Of a stretch of DNA of 64,000 bases, positions 16,770 to 27,941 are shown piece after piece. The notes under the pieces were generated by a model. The model saw nothing but the letters and a program-made list of their open reading frames with translations. It was not told where the DNA came from and did no database searches. The stretch comes from Nannocystis pusilla (lineage in GTDB: Bacteria > Myxococcota_A > Polyangia > Nannocystales > Nannocystaceae): the NCBI RefSeq assembly GCF_026626665.1, contig NZ_JAPNKE010000002.1, positions 4,503,168 through 4,567,167 of the forward strand, read 5' to 3'. The position numbers and the translations under genes were made by a program. Numbering within the stretch: the first letter of the stretch is position 1; each line of letters begins with the position of its first letter.

Positions 16770-18844
16770 TCACTCCGCCTGGTTCGGCGGGTGGAACACG
16801 TAGTTGTGCTGGGCCTGGCGGGCCGCGCGGGGGAACTCGAGCTTGAGCACGACCTTGCGCAGGCAGTCGGACAGCGGGCCGGGGGCCATGCGCAGCTTGA
16901 GCACCTTGCCGCCGCGACCGACCAGCGCGACGATCTCGACGTCGCCGGGGCCGTGCTCGTCGTAGCACTGGCGGACCCGCGGCGAGCGGTTGGTGCGCAG
17001 CAGGATCTTGCGGAAGTCCCCGGCGCTCAGCTGGTCGGCCCCGCCGTTGCCGGGCGCGACGTCGTCGATCGCCTCGCCGGCCGTCTCGACGATCACCACG
17101 TCGTCGTCGTCGTCGGCCGGCGCGGCCTCGGGCTGGGCCGGCGGCGTCTCGGCCTGGGCCACGCGCGCGAGCGTGGATGTCTCCGAGGACAGGTCCGAGC
17201 GGCCCGCGGTGGGCGCCGGCGTCGACGGCTCGGGCGACGGCGGCTGGTTGACCACCGGCGGCGGCGGCGGCGTCTGGGCCGTCGCCCAGGACTGCAGGCG
17301 CCAGGCGATCAGGGCGCACAGGCCCGCGATCACCAGCAGCCCGACCGCCAGCTGGTGTTGTTGCGGGCGGCGGGCGCCGTCTGGCCGGCCCACGTGGGCT
17401 CGACCCGGGCCGCCGGCGTCGTCATCGACGCGGTCACCGGCCCCGTCGGGGCGGTCGCCGAGGCGCTCAGCGACAGCGACGGCGACCCGCTGGTGAGCAG
17501 CGGCGAGGCGACCGGGAACGACCGCGGCTCGCTCGTGGCCGCCGCGGGCATCGACTCGCTGGCGGCCGCAACCGGCGAGACCGCGGACAGCGGCGACGCG
17601 GCGACCGGCGGCGCGGTGGGCGGGCGCATCGGCGGCTTGGTGGCGGGCCGGCTCGCGGCCTTGGCGGGCCTGCTGTCGGGCTTGCTCGCGGCCTTGGCCT
17701 CGGCCTTGTCGTGCTTGCTCGCCGGCTTGGCCTCGGCCTTGTCGTGCTTGCTCGCGGCCGTGGTCTCGCGCCTGCTCTTGAGCGGCGTCGCGGCGACCTC
17801 GGGCTCGAGCTCCTCGACCAGCGCGGTGAGCGAGGTCAGCGACGTCGCCGACAGCCCCTCCGGCGACGGCTCGTCGTCCGCGGCCTCGGGCGGCGGCTCG
17901 GGCTCGACCTCGACCTCGTACGACAGCACCGCGAGCTGCGGCGGCGGCTCGATGCGGTGCAGGCCGGTGTCGATCGTCACCTTGCCCTTCGACGGGCGGT
18001 ACGGCAGGTCCGCGCTCTCGAACACCTGGTCCCACGCCGAGTCGATCGCGCCCTCGGCGTGCTTGGCCGCGTCGGCGACGCCCGGCTTGAGCGCGTCGAT
18101 CTCGGCGTTGCGCAGCTGTTGCGCCCACTCGGCCGCGCTCGGCCGCGCCTCGCCGCGGACCACCCGCGCGATCGGGGCGATCCACGGCGCCTCGTCTTCG
18201 CGCACCCCGGCCACCTCGAGCAGCACCGACGCCAGCATCGACACGTCGGTCGACGCGGCCGGCTCTGCCCCTCCGGACAGGTGACTCGGCGCCTGCACGT
18301 CGAGGTCGACCAGCTTCACCCCGGCCTGGCTCCACACCAGGTTGCCCGGCGAAATCGCCCCGTGCGGGGCCCCGAGCGCGTGCAGCGTGGCCAGGCCCTC
18401 CGCCAGCTCGGCCGCCAGCTTGAGCAGGCCTGCGCCCTCGAAGCGCGGGTCGCCCTCGGCGTGGTAGAGGTTCTTGCCCTCCGCGTGCTCCATCACGGCG
18501 TACCACAGGCCGCCCATGGTGCCCTCGGCGAGCACCGCCGCGACGCACGGGTGACGCACGCCGAGGCGACGGCGGGCCCGCTCGGCGATGCGCCCCACCA
18601 CCTCGCGCTGCTCGGGGGCCGCCAGCACCTTGACCACGACCTGCTGGTTGCTGGCCTGGTCGCGGCCCGAGTAGACGCAGCCGAGGTCGCCGGATCCGAG
18701 CAGCTCGGTCAGCACGTAGCGCCCCGCCAGCACGTGGCCGCGCAGGTCGCCCAGCACCTCGACCTCGGACGGCTTGCCCCCGGGACCGACCGGCCCGCCG
18801 AGCATCTCCGGCAGCGGGTCCTCGTCGATCGGGATCGAGTGCAT
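16770..18844 (-). CDS. Membrane pseudokinase with AgmX/PglI-like C-terminus (frameshifted)
   Basis: The N-terminal frame (18844 to 17330) holds a protein-kinase fold: GSGDLGCVYSGRD glycine loop and VVVKVL with the ATP-site Lys. However, the catalytic loop reads HGAISPGN instead of HRDLKPxN and the DFG site is VDLD, so it should be catalytically dead. An Ala/Lys repeat linker (SKHDKAEAK) follows. Around 17340-17360 the frame stops, while the -1 frame continues directly into a transmembrane helix (VGLLVIAGLCALIAWRLQSW), a Pro-rich periplasmic stretch and a C-terminal domain with RQCYDEHGPGDVEIVALVGR and DCLRKVVLKLEFP. That ending resembles AgmX/PglI-type domains of myxobacterial gliding proteins. 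One base appears missing in a GCC/CGC run. Likely a scaffold or sensor, not an enzyme. Confidence 0.75.
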
Positions 18845-19009
18845 TGTCCAGCTGCGTGGCCGACGCGGCTTGGGCCTGGTGTCGGAGGGACTTGCCGGTA
18901 CAACCATGAGCGGGGGTGGCGAAAGCGTGCAACGGTTGGCGCCCGCGGTCAACGGCCTGCCCGCGGGCCGGGCGCCGTACCCGGTCCATTGGGCCGCCCG
19001 CCGCCCCGG

Positions 19010-20295
<1,286 letters not shown>

Positions 20296-20380
20296 GTGCA
20301 GTCCTTTCGTTCGCCGCTCACGATCGCAGGCGCGCGATCAATCGGGCGTCAGGAGTGCATCGGCTGCGATCAACATCCGA

Positions 20381-21133
20381 TCAAGGTCGGGCCTGCTCGT
20401 GTGACGCGGATCCGGGCGCCGCTGCCGCCGCGTCCGCGTCGACGTGTTCGCGCAGGTACGCGACGTAGACGATGACCGGGATGGTGTAGCGGAACGCCGG
20501 CCCGGCCCACTCCCACAGGCGAATCGCCTGGTACACCGGCCCGGCCGCGCCGCGCAGCACCAGCTTGAGCCCCGCGCGCAGCAGCCGGTGCCGCACCTGC
20601 ACCACCGCTTGATCGCGCAGCTTGTCGGTCGCCACGTGCGCCACGTGCCCCGCCTGCAGCGCCTTCCGCTCCGGCTGCGTGTGCGTCACGAAGTCGTGCA
20701 GCACCCCGAGGTCGCGGACCCCCTCGGCGTAGGTGTCGCCGGCGCGGAAGCGGTCGAGCAGCGTCTGCTGGGTCTCCGGCGGCAGCGCGTCGAAGTTGGC
20801 GTCGAGCGCGTAGCGGACCAGGCGTCGCTCGAGCCCGGGGAGCCCGTCCGCGGCTGGCTCTTCGGACAGGTGCAGCTCGACCAGCGCGTCGCACACGATC
20901 TGCAAGTACGCCTGCTTGCCCGGCCCCGTGCGCCCGAGGACGCTGTGCGAGCCGAGCCGCAAGATCCGCTCGACCACCGCCGCGACCCGCTCCGCGCGCG
21001 TGGAACGGGGGTCGCGGAGCCGGCGGTCGAACCACAACAGGCCGGACGGCGGCCGGCCCAGGAACTCGATCAGCACGGCCAGCTCCGCTTCGCTGCAGGC
21101 CATGAGCACGGGCGTCAGGTGTTCGTCGACCAT
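20381..21133 (-). CDS. YaaW/UPF0174-like protein
   Basis: 250 aa from ATG 21133. The N-terminal MACSEAELAVLIEFLGRP resembles the CSEEQL motif of E. coli YaaW. The middle has LRLGSHSVLGRTGPGKQAYL. The C-terminal third has two glycine-rich hydrophobic stretches (RLLRAGLKLVLRGAAGPVYQ and AFRYTIPVIVYVAYLRE) matching YaaW's LRGAGLGGP and YRVTIPAVLQIACLR parts. YaaW family function is not established; the ends suggest membrane association. Lies 85 bp upstream of the sigma-factor gene in the same direction and divergent from a kinase gene. Assignment is from remembered motifs, so moderately sure. Confidence 0.7.
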   Translation of the reverse strand: MVDEHLTPVLMACSEAELAVLIEFLGRPPSGLLWFDRRLRDPRSTRAERVAAVVERILRLGSHSVLGRTGPGKQAYLQIVCDALVELHLSEEPAADGLPGLERRLVRYALDANFDALPPETQQTLLDRFRAGDTYAEGVRDLGVLHDFVTHTQPERKALQAGHVAHVATDKLRDQAVVQVRHRLLRAGLKLVLRGAAGPVYQAIRLWEWAGPAFRYTIPVIVYVAYLREHVDADAAAAAPGSASHEQARP

Positions 21134-21261
21134 GGTCGCCCGCAGGGTACTCCTCGCGGGGCCCGGCGACCATCGCCTGCGCGCCGCAGGGGATCGCCGG
21201 CCGCGCGTGGGCGCGCCCGGGCCATTGAGGCGGCCGGGCCGGTCGGGCAAGATCGGGCCCG

Positions 21262-24219
21262 GTGGAGGTCGAACGGACGCCCTCGCAGGAGACCTCGGTG
21301 TCCGGCGAGATCACCCGCGAGGGCGAGCTCCCGCAAGCACCGGGCGCGGCCGTGGACGACCTGTCCACCGGGACATGTGTCGGCCGCTACATCATCCTCG
21401 GCCGCCTCGGCGCCGGCGCCATGGGCGTCGTCTACAGCGCCTTCGACCCCGAGCTCGATCGCAAGATCGCCCTCAAGCTGCTGCACTCGCGCGGCAACGC
21501 CAGCCTCGACGCCCGCGCCCGCCTGCTGCGCGAGGCCAAGTCGTTGGCCCGGCTGTCGCACCCGAGCGTCGTCGGCGTCCACGACGTCGGCACCTACGGC
21601 GACCACATCTTCCTCGCCATGGAGTTCGTCGCCGGGCGCACCCTCACCGCCTGGCTCAAAGAACATCCGCGCCGCTGGCCCGAGGTCCTCGCGGTCATGC
21701 GCTCCGCCGGCGAGGGCCTGGCCGCCGCCCACGCCGCCGGCCTCGTCCACCGCGACTTCAAGCCCGACAACGTCATCATCGGCGACGACGGCCGCGCCCG
21801 CGTCCTCGACTTCGGCCTCGCGCGCGCCTCCGGCGAGGCCCCCGAGAGCCTGTCGGGCGGCGACAGCGACGCCCTCGCCGCCATCGCCTCGGCCTCGACC
21901 TCCGCCTCGACCCGCTCGCGCGAGCACGAGGCCGAGCACGTGCTCGTCACCCGCACCGGCGCGCTGATCGGCACGCCCGCGTACATGTCCCCGGAGCAGC
22001 ACCTCGGCCAGCCCGCCGACGCCCTCAGCGATCAGTTCTCGTTCTCCGTCGCCCTCTACCAGGCGCTCTACGGCGTGCGCCCGTTCAGCGGCGGCCGCCT
22101 GTCGGCCCTCGCCTACCAGATCGTCAAGGGCAAGGTCGAGGCCGCCCCCGCCGGCTCGCAGGTCCCGAACTGGCTGCGCAAGGTCGTCGTCCGCGGCCTC
22201 GCCCTCGACCCCGACGGCCGCTGGCCGTCGATGCAGGCCATGCTGACCGCCCTCGCCCGCGAGCGCGGCCTCGGCCGCCGCGGCGCCTGGCTCCTCGGCG
22301 GGCTCGGCGGCCTCGGCCTCGGCCTCGGCCTGTGGCTCGCCGGCACTTCCGGCCCGAGCCCGTGCCAGGGCGCCGAGCAGCGGCTCGCGGGGATCTGGGA
22401 CGCCGCCCGCGTCGCCGAGATCGAGCAAGCCTTCCTCGCCTCGGGCGCCCCCTACGCCCCCGACGCCTGGCAGAGCGTCCACAAGGCCCTGTCGGCCTAC
22501 GCCGCCGACTGGATGCAGGCCCACCACGACGCCTGCGCCGCCACGCACATCTACGGCGAGCAGTCCGAGCGCCTGCTCGACCTCCGCACCCGCTGCTTGA
22601 ACCGCCACCTCGGCCGCTTCAAGGCCCTCAGCGACGGCCTCGCGCACGCCGGCGCCGGCACCATCGAACACGCCCCCGAGGCCGCCTCGCTGCTCGGCGA
22701 CCTGTCCACCTGCGCCGCCACCGACGCCCTCGACAGCGTCGTCCCGCCGCCCGACGACTCGACCAAGGTCGCCGCGGTCGAGGCCCGCCTCGACGACGCC
22801 GGCGCGCAGGAGCTGGCCGGCGACTACACCCGCGCCTTCGAGCTCGCGCTGCTGGCCGTCAACGAGGCCACCGCCCTCGCCTACGCCCCGCTCGAGGCCG
22901 AGGCGCTGCGCGTGCGGGCGCGGATCCAGCGACGCCTGGCGCGTCACGACGTCAGCGCCGAATCACTGGCCGCCGCGATCGCGGCTGCGGCTCGCGGGCG
23001 CGACGACCCCACCGCCGCGACCGCCTGGACCGACCTCGTCTACCTCGTCGGCACCCACAAGCCCGACGCCGTCCGCCTCGACGCCACGCGCCTCGCCGCC
23101 GAGGCCGCGATCGTCCGCGCCGGCGACGACGTCTCGCTGCGCGCCCGCCTCGACCTCGGCGTCGCCAACGGCCTGCGCCTGCTCGGCCGCTACGACGAGG
23201 CGCTCGCCCCGGCCCAGCGCGCCCTGGCCCTCTACGAGCGCGACGACCCCGGCAACGCCCACAACATCGCCGACGCCCTGCACAGCCTCGCGCTGATCCA
23301 TCACCGCCAGGGCGCCCTCGACGAGGCCCAGCGGACCTTCGACCGCGCCATCGCGGCCCACGAGCGGGCCTACGGTCGCGCCCACCCGGTCACCGCCAGC
23401 GTCCTGTGCCACGCCGCCGTCCTCGCGCTCGAGCGCGACGACCTCGACCGCGCCGAGGCGCTCGCGGGCGAGGCCCACGCGGTGCGCCAGCGGACCTTGC
23501 CGCGAGGCAACGTCGCCCTCGCCGAGTCCGGCCGGATCCTCGCCGAGCTCGCCGCCCTGCGCGGCGACCTCGACGGCGCCCAGGCCCGCTACGACGAGGC
23601 GCTGGCGATCTACCGCGACCAGCCCGACGTCGACGCCATGCACCGGGCCACCCTGCACAACGACCTCGCCATGCTCGCCGACATGCGCGGCGACCTGACC
23701 GGCGCGCAAGGGCACTACCGCGAGGCGCTCGAGCTGTACCGCCAGCGCTTCGGACCCGAGCACGTGTACGCGCGGATCGTCGAGCGCAACCTCGTCGAGG
23801 TCGCGCTGTGGCTCGGCGATCCGGCGGCCGCGCTGACCGAGGCCGAGCGACTCATCGCCAGCTCTCCGCGCGAGCCGCCGATCCAGCCGCCGGTGCCGTA
23901 CCTGCACGCGCTGCGGGCCCAGGCCTTGCTCGCGCTGGGTCGCAACGCCGACGCGCTGAAGGCCGCCGAGCGCGCCGTCGCCGATCTCGACGCCCGCATC
24001 GGCGGCGCCGCGGACGCCGAGGAGTCCGCGATCATCCGCGCCACTCTGGCGCGCGTGCTGCCGGCCGCCGGCGTCGACGGCAAGCGCCGCCTCGCGCTCC
24101 TCTTGCTCGCCGAGCCCGAGCTGCGGCGCGCCGCCGAGGCCAAGAAGACCGCCGCGGCGCGAGCCTTGGCCGCTGTGCATGACCTGTCCTCGCGGACCGG
24201 TCCGCCTGCGCGGCCGTGA
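21262..24219 (+). CDS. Hanks-type Ser/Thr protein kinase with TPR repeats
   Basis: 985 aa from GTG. Kinase domain 43-332: LGAGAMGVVYSA glycine loop, Lys72, catalytic HRDFKPDN with Asp165, DFG 183-185, activation-segment GTPAYMSPEQ (237-246). A transmembrane helix at 341-361 leads to an extracytoplasmic C-terminal half of TPRs, with regular pairs such as ALIHHRQGALDEAQRTFDRA, LHNDLAMLADMRGDLTGAQG and LRAQALLALGRNADALKAAE. This is the common myxobacterial kinase-TM-TPR architecture; the TPRs probably bind a partner. Residues LSTGTCV just before the kinase domain are encoded by a CTGTCC/GGACAT repeat copy. Divergent from the YaaW-like gene over 128 bp. Confidence 0.93.
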   Translation: MEVERTPSQETSVSGEITREGELPQAPGAAVDDLSTGTCVGRYIILGRLGAGAMGVVYSAFDPELDRKIALKLLHSRGNASLDARARLLREAKSLARLSHPSVVGVHDVGTYGDHIFLAMEFVAGRTLTAWLKEHPRRWPEVLAVMRSAGEGLAAAHAAGLVHRDFKPDNVIIGDDGRARVLDFGLARASGEAPESLSGGDSDALAAIASASTSASTRSREHEAEHVLVTRTGALIGTPAYMSPEQHLGQPADALSDQFSFSVALYQALYGVRPFSGGRLSALAYQIVKGKVEAAPAGSQVPNWLRKVVVRGLALDPDGRWPSMQAMLTALARERGLGRRGAWLLGGLGGLGLGLGLWLAGTSGPSPCQGAEQRLAGIWDAARVAEIEQAFLASGAPYAPDAWQSVHKALSAYAADWMQAHHDACAATHIYGEQSERLLDLRTRCLNRHLGRFKALSDGLAHAGAGTIEHAPEAASLLGDLSTCAATDALDSVVPPPDDSTKVAAVEARLDDAGAQELAGDYTRAFELALLAVNEATALAYAPLEAEALRVRARIQRRLARHDVSAESLAAAIAAAARGRDDPTAATAWTDLVYLVGTHKPDAVRLDATRLAAEAAIVRAGDDVSLRARLDLGVANGLRLLGRYDEALAPAQRALALYERDDPGNAHNIADALHSLALIHHRQGALDEAQRTFDRAIAAHERAYGRAHPVTASVLCHAAVLALERDDLDRAEALAGEAHAVRQRTLPRGNVALAESGRILAELAALRGDLDGAQARYDEALAIYRDQPDVDAMHRATLHNDLAMLADMRGDLTGAQGHYREALELYRQRFGPEHVYARIVERNLVEVALWLGDPAAALTEAERLIASSPREPPIQPPVPYLHALRAQALLALGRNADALKAAERAVADLDARIGGAADAEESAIIRATLARVLPAAGVDGKRRLALLLLAEPELRRAAEAKKTAAARALAAVHDLSSRTGPPARP

Positions 24220-24231
24220 TCGACCTGCCCA

Positions 24232-24267
24232 GACCTGTCCCGAATGACCACACTGAAAGGACAGGTC
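24232..24267 (+). terminator. Hairpin terminator after the kinase-TPR gene
   Basis: GACCTGTCC at 24232-24240 pairs with GGACAGGTC at 24259-24267 (9-bp perfect stem, 18-nt loop), 12 bp after the kinase stop. It is the CTGTCC/GGACAG member of the window's repeat family acting as a 3' end. No U-run follows. Confidence 0.6.
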
Positions 24268-24453
24268 GGATCGGCCAGTCGACGACGTCGGCGAGTGCGG
24301 CTCGCGGCCTTGAGCCCCCAAAACACGCGCGCCGGCGCAACGACGGATCGGCCGTCGGCTTCTCACCCGTCGCCCGCGGGGGTAAGTTTGTCCGACCTGG
24401 TCTCGCGGCCTTCTTACTGACTCCCGGCCGTATTTCGGCCTGATCGGCACGCC

Positions 24454-26159
24454 ATGCACACGCACTACCTTCGCTCCACCCTCGCCCTCGTCGGCGGCTT
24501 CGGCCTCCTCACCGCCTGTCCCTCGAACGGCGGCACCACCACCGAGACGGACACCGACACCACGGGGACGAGCACGACCGAAGAGCCGCCCGGGACCACG
24601 CAGCCGCCCACCACCACCGATCCGCCGACCAGCACCACCACGACCGCCGGCCCGACCACCACCGAGGGCCCGACCACCGAGACGACCACGACCACCACCA
24701 CGACGACGACCACCACCGAAGGCGACGGCCCCCTGTGCCTCGCGCTCGGCGGCGTGGACGGCATCGCCGAGTTGGTCGGCGCCGCGGTGAACGAGGTCCT
24801 CGTCGACGACAAGATCAACGCCTACTTCCTCAACAGCGGCGTCGACGGCGGCAACCTCGGCGCCTGTCTCAACAAGCAGCTCGGCGCCCTCGCCGGCTGC
24901 GCCGGCGTCGAGTACGACTGCCTCGACATGCAGGCCGCGCACGCCGGCCTCGGCATCTCGGCCCTCGACTTCGCCGACTTCGCCGCCGACTTCGCCACCG
25001 CCCTCGACGCCCACCAGGCCAATCACCCCGACCTGAGTGACGGCGACAAGGACGCCATCCTGTCCGAGCTCGCGGCGATGGAGGGCGACATCGTCGAGGA
25101 CCCCGACAGCAACCTGACCGTCTACCAGCGGGTCGGCCGCAAGCCGGCGATCCGGACCCTCGTCGGCGCCTCGGGCGAGGCGGGCTCGTTCCTCGACAAC
25201 GTCGCCCTCGACCCCGCGATCAACGGCTTCTTCGGCGCCGCCGACTACCCCCGCCTCAACACCTGTCTCACGCGCCAGGTCGGCGGCATCGACGGCCCGA
25301 GCCGGTACGGCGAGGAGGTCGACGCCCCCGCGCCCGCCGACCCGGGCGTCGGCGCGGCCAACCCGTGCAAGGACATGGTCAGCTCGCACGAGGGCCTGAC
25401 CGACAGCAACGACATGATGGGCATCGACATCACCGACTTCGGCGCGCTGGTCGGCGACCTCGTCACCGCCATGAACACCGCCATGATCGCCCAGCCCGAC
25501 CAGGACGCGATCCTGGCCGCGCTCGGGGCCATGTGCGAGGACATCGTCATGCTCGAGTCGAAGAACGACTGCCCGACCGCGCAGAAGCTCGAGGTCGTCG
25601 AGGCCACCGCCCTCGGCGCCGTGGTGGTCGACGAGATCTACGACGGCACCCTCGACACCATGACCTGCGTCGAGCTCGTGGTCCCCGACGACCCGATCAA
25701 CTACGTGCGCGACATCGAGGTCACCCTCGGCATCAACCACAACTGGGTCGGCGACGTCACCGTCAAGCTCATCAGCCCCGACGACAAGCTCCTCACCCTC
25801 GTCAGCCGCCCCGGCCTCCTCGAGATGAACGACAACGGCAGCGGCTGCTGCGGCGACAGCGCCAACCTTTCGAAGGACTTCCCGATCCTCTTCCGCGACG
25901 GCGCCGCCAACACCGCCGAGGACCTCGGCAAGGCGCTCGCCAACACCAACCAGGTCATCTGCAAGGACGACGGCATCGACCCGTGCGAGTGGGCGCCGAA
26001 CCCGGGCTCGGGCCCCGGCATGAACTTCGGCGACTTCTACGGCGACGCCGCCGCCGGCAGCGGCGCCTGTGCGTCGCCGACTCCAACATCAACGACGCCG
26101 GCGTCATCGACTCGATCAAGCTCGCCATCAGCCGCGTCAAGTACGACCCGATGCCCTGA
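24454..26159 (+). CDS. Lipoprotein with two truncated-haemoglobin domains and a P-domain (frameshifted near 3' end)
   Basis: Signal MHTHYLRSTLALVGGFGLLTAC with lipobox LTAC (Cys22), then a Thr-rich linker (28-88). Residues 94-187 match group I truncated haemoglobin: LGGVDGIAELV, VDDKINAYFLN, CLNKQLGALAGCAG, MQAAHAGLGISALDF with proximal His163. Residues 222-345 repeat the fold: LALDPAINGFF, CLTRQVGGIDG, MVSSHEGL with His312. The B10 Tyr of classic HbN is not evident in domain 1 (LVGAAVNEVL). From about 415 comes a proprotein-convertase P-like beta domain (IEVTLGINHNWVGDVTVKLI). At codon 539 (26068) the -1 frame supplies the natural ending, CVADSNINDAGVIDSIKLA and stop at 26159; one base appears missing. 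Expected to be a surface haem- or gas-binding lipoprotein; no close family is known to me. Confidence 0.82.
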
Positions 26160-26900
26160 CCCTCCGGCCAGGTCACCTGCCCCGAAGACCCGGCCGCCCG
26201 CGCGCCCGGGCCTCCGTCGTCTCGCGGGCCTGCGCCGATCTGTTCCGAAGGACATTCTCGGTCGGGCCGAGGCCCGCTCCCGCGGCTCCCGCCCGCGCGG
26301 GAGCGGACCGCGCGCCTCCCGTCCTGGCTCGCGCCTCGCGGCCTCCCTAGCCTGTCTGAAGCCGATATCGCGTTCTCGCCGGTCGAACCGGCCGGCACGG
26401 CGCCCGACCACGCGCACAGGTGCGCATGCGGGTTGCACACCATGCCGTCGCTGCGCTCGCTGCCCTGGTCCCCTGGTAGACGACGGCGCAGAAGCCGAAG
26501 ATCACCGGCAAGTCTCGGCGAGCCGCTGCTGAGCCCGCTCGCTCGCCGTGCTCGTTATCGGCGGTCCGAAGCCACCGCCGGACCCGGCTCCAGCCGGCAC
26601 GTGCGCCAAGCCGGGCGTGAGCTCGCTAGCACGGTCGACCGCCGGCTGGCGGCTGGCGACTGGCGACTGGCGACTGGCGACGAGAAGATCGCATGAAAAA
26701 CTACAGGCGGCACAATATGTTCAAATCTTTTCATCAGCCCGAACGGCGTCCCTTGCGCACTCCTGAGCCCGGCTTGAGTGCTGGCCGTAGCGTGGCCTTT
26801 TGGCCAGGTGTGACTTGCGCAGACCACGCCGACTCCGTAAAGTTATACTTCCAGTGCTCACGAAGGCGCAGTCCTTCCTCACAGCACCTTCGAGAGACCC
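26160..26900. other. Gene-free segment entering a lower-GC islet
   Basis: No supported gene in 740 bp. Up to about 26690 it is GC-rich and holds CTGTCC-type fragments and Arg-rich shadow frames. From about 26690 the base composition drops sharply (first A/T-rich run at 26690-26730), marking the left edge of the islet. TATACT at 26844-26849 is a possible -10 box for the first islet gene, but no good -35 is visible at normal spacing. Confidence 0.5.
26646..26680. repeat. 7-bp tandem repeat at islet edge
   Basis: Five copies of CTGGCGA (the first CTGGCGG) in a row, immediately before the base composition changes. Possibly a recombination scar or slipped-strand tract at the junction. Confidence 0.8.
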
Positions 26901-27626
26901 GTGCCGCTGACCTACCCACAGACCTACTCGAACCCGCCCATCGTTGAGGCGGTGGTGGAGTTTGGGTTTGAGACTCGCGTAAGCTCGGAAGTCGCGGCCC
27001 GCCTGCGCGAGCGGTTCTCAAGTGAGTACTCTGGCGTCGCGCAGACCCAGCGCCGAGTTGCGTTGCAACCCAACATCTCAGGTTCTGAGATCACGGCCAC
27101 CGCCACGACTCTGCAAGAGGTTCACCTCCTCCCATCGAAAGATGGGAAGCGGGTCGTCGGTCTTGCCGAGCACTCCCTATCTGTTCACGTTCTCGCTCCA
27201 TACCCCGGATGGACAGCCTTCTTGTCGGACGTTCGAGCTGCCTTTTCGACTTTCGGCGAGATTGCTGGTCCTGTCAAACTGCTGTCTGTCGGGGTTCGAT
27301 ACATCGACCGAATCGTTGTACCAGCCACGACCTCTCTGACTGAGCTTTTCACGATCCTACCTCCGCGTCCGAATGCAATGCCGGACCTCTTGTCCGCCTT
27401 TCACGTCGTGTTGCAGTCGCAAGACACGGCGAAGGTGCGCTCTGTCCTGGCGCTCACGAGCGCGGAGTCGGAGGATCCAAACGAATCGGTCGTCCTTTAC
27501 GACTTGAACCTGCTGCGCTCGGAGCCCTCCGAATCCTGGGAAACCGATCTGCAGCATCTCCACGCTCGACAACGAGAAATCTTCGAGCAGTCCATCACCG
27601 AGAAGACCCGGGAGTTGTTCAAATGA
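26901..27626 (+). CDS. TIGR04255 family protein
   Basis: 241 aa from GTG. The opening TYPQTYSNPPIVEAVVEFGF and the internal VGVRYIDRIVVP are the hallmarks of the sporadically distributed TIGR04255 family. Its members occur in scattered bacteria, usually in accessory islets; biochemical function is unknown to me. Codon usage and GC are clearly lower than the flanks, indicating recent transfer. The stop overlaps the ATG of the next frame (ATGA), so the islet genes are probably cotranscribed and coupled. Confidence 0.8.
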   Translation: MPLTYPQTYSNPPIVEAVVEFGFETRVSSEVAARLRERFSSEYSGVAQTQRRVALQPNISGSEITATATTLQEVHLLPSKDGKRVVGLAEHSLSVHVLAPYPGWTAFLSDVRAAFSTFGEIAGPVKLLSVGVRYIDRIVVPATTSLTELFTILPPRPNAMPDLLSAFHVVLQSQDTAKVRSVLALTSAESEDPNESVVLYDLNLLRSEPSESWETDLQHLHARQREIFEQSITEKTRELFK

Positions 27627-27936
27627 CACTTAACACGACAGCCCCCACAACACCAAATACCTCCTACACGACGAGCCGACTTCAGATGCCACGAGCGCTG
27701 TCGTTCTCGTTGACGGCGAGCATGTACATCGGCAGTGGTCCCCTTCCGGGGTCGGCGATGAAGCCAAGCTCCTTGAACAGACTTGGCGGACCGTCGTCGC
27801 ACCTCCCGAGTCGATGGGCTTGCATGAATTGCTTCAACTGGGCGCCGAGATCGCCCCAGGAAGGCCGATCCCTGTCGCCCTAGAGGGCGCCGTCGAGCTC
27901 GACTTCGTCCTTGAGCCTGACGAGATGGATTTCTGA
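27623..27936 (+). CDS. Small acidic islet protein (frameshifted)
   Basis: ATG 27623 overlaps the TIGR04255 stop and opens a frame of 86 codons whose later part is low-complexity and unprotein-like. The -1 frame, after an early TAA, reads coherently as HDEPTSDATSAVVLVDGEHV, then GDEAKLLEQTWRTVVAPPES, MGLHELLQLGAEIAPGRPIP, and ends ELDFVLEPDEMDF with TGA at 27934. The likely product is about 104 aa, starting in the first frame and crossing to the second, with one base missing near 27640-27670. Its acidic tail and position between two coupled genes suggest a partner or modulator. No family recognised. Confidence 0.5.
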
Positions 27937-27941
27937 ATCAG

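Noticed and set aside
17330..17400. Programmed -1 frameshifting in the pseudokinase gene
   Set aside because: No slippery heptamer or following pseudoknot is evident, and the same kind of break occurs in many unrelated genes of the window, which favours missing bases in the consensus.
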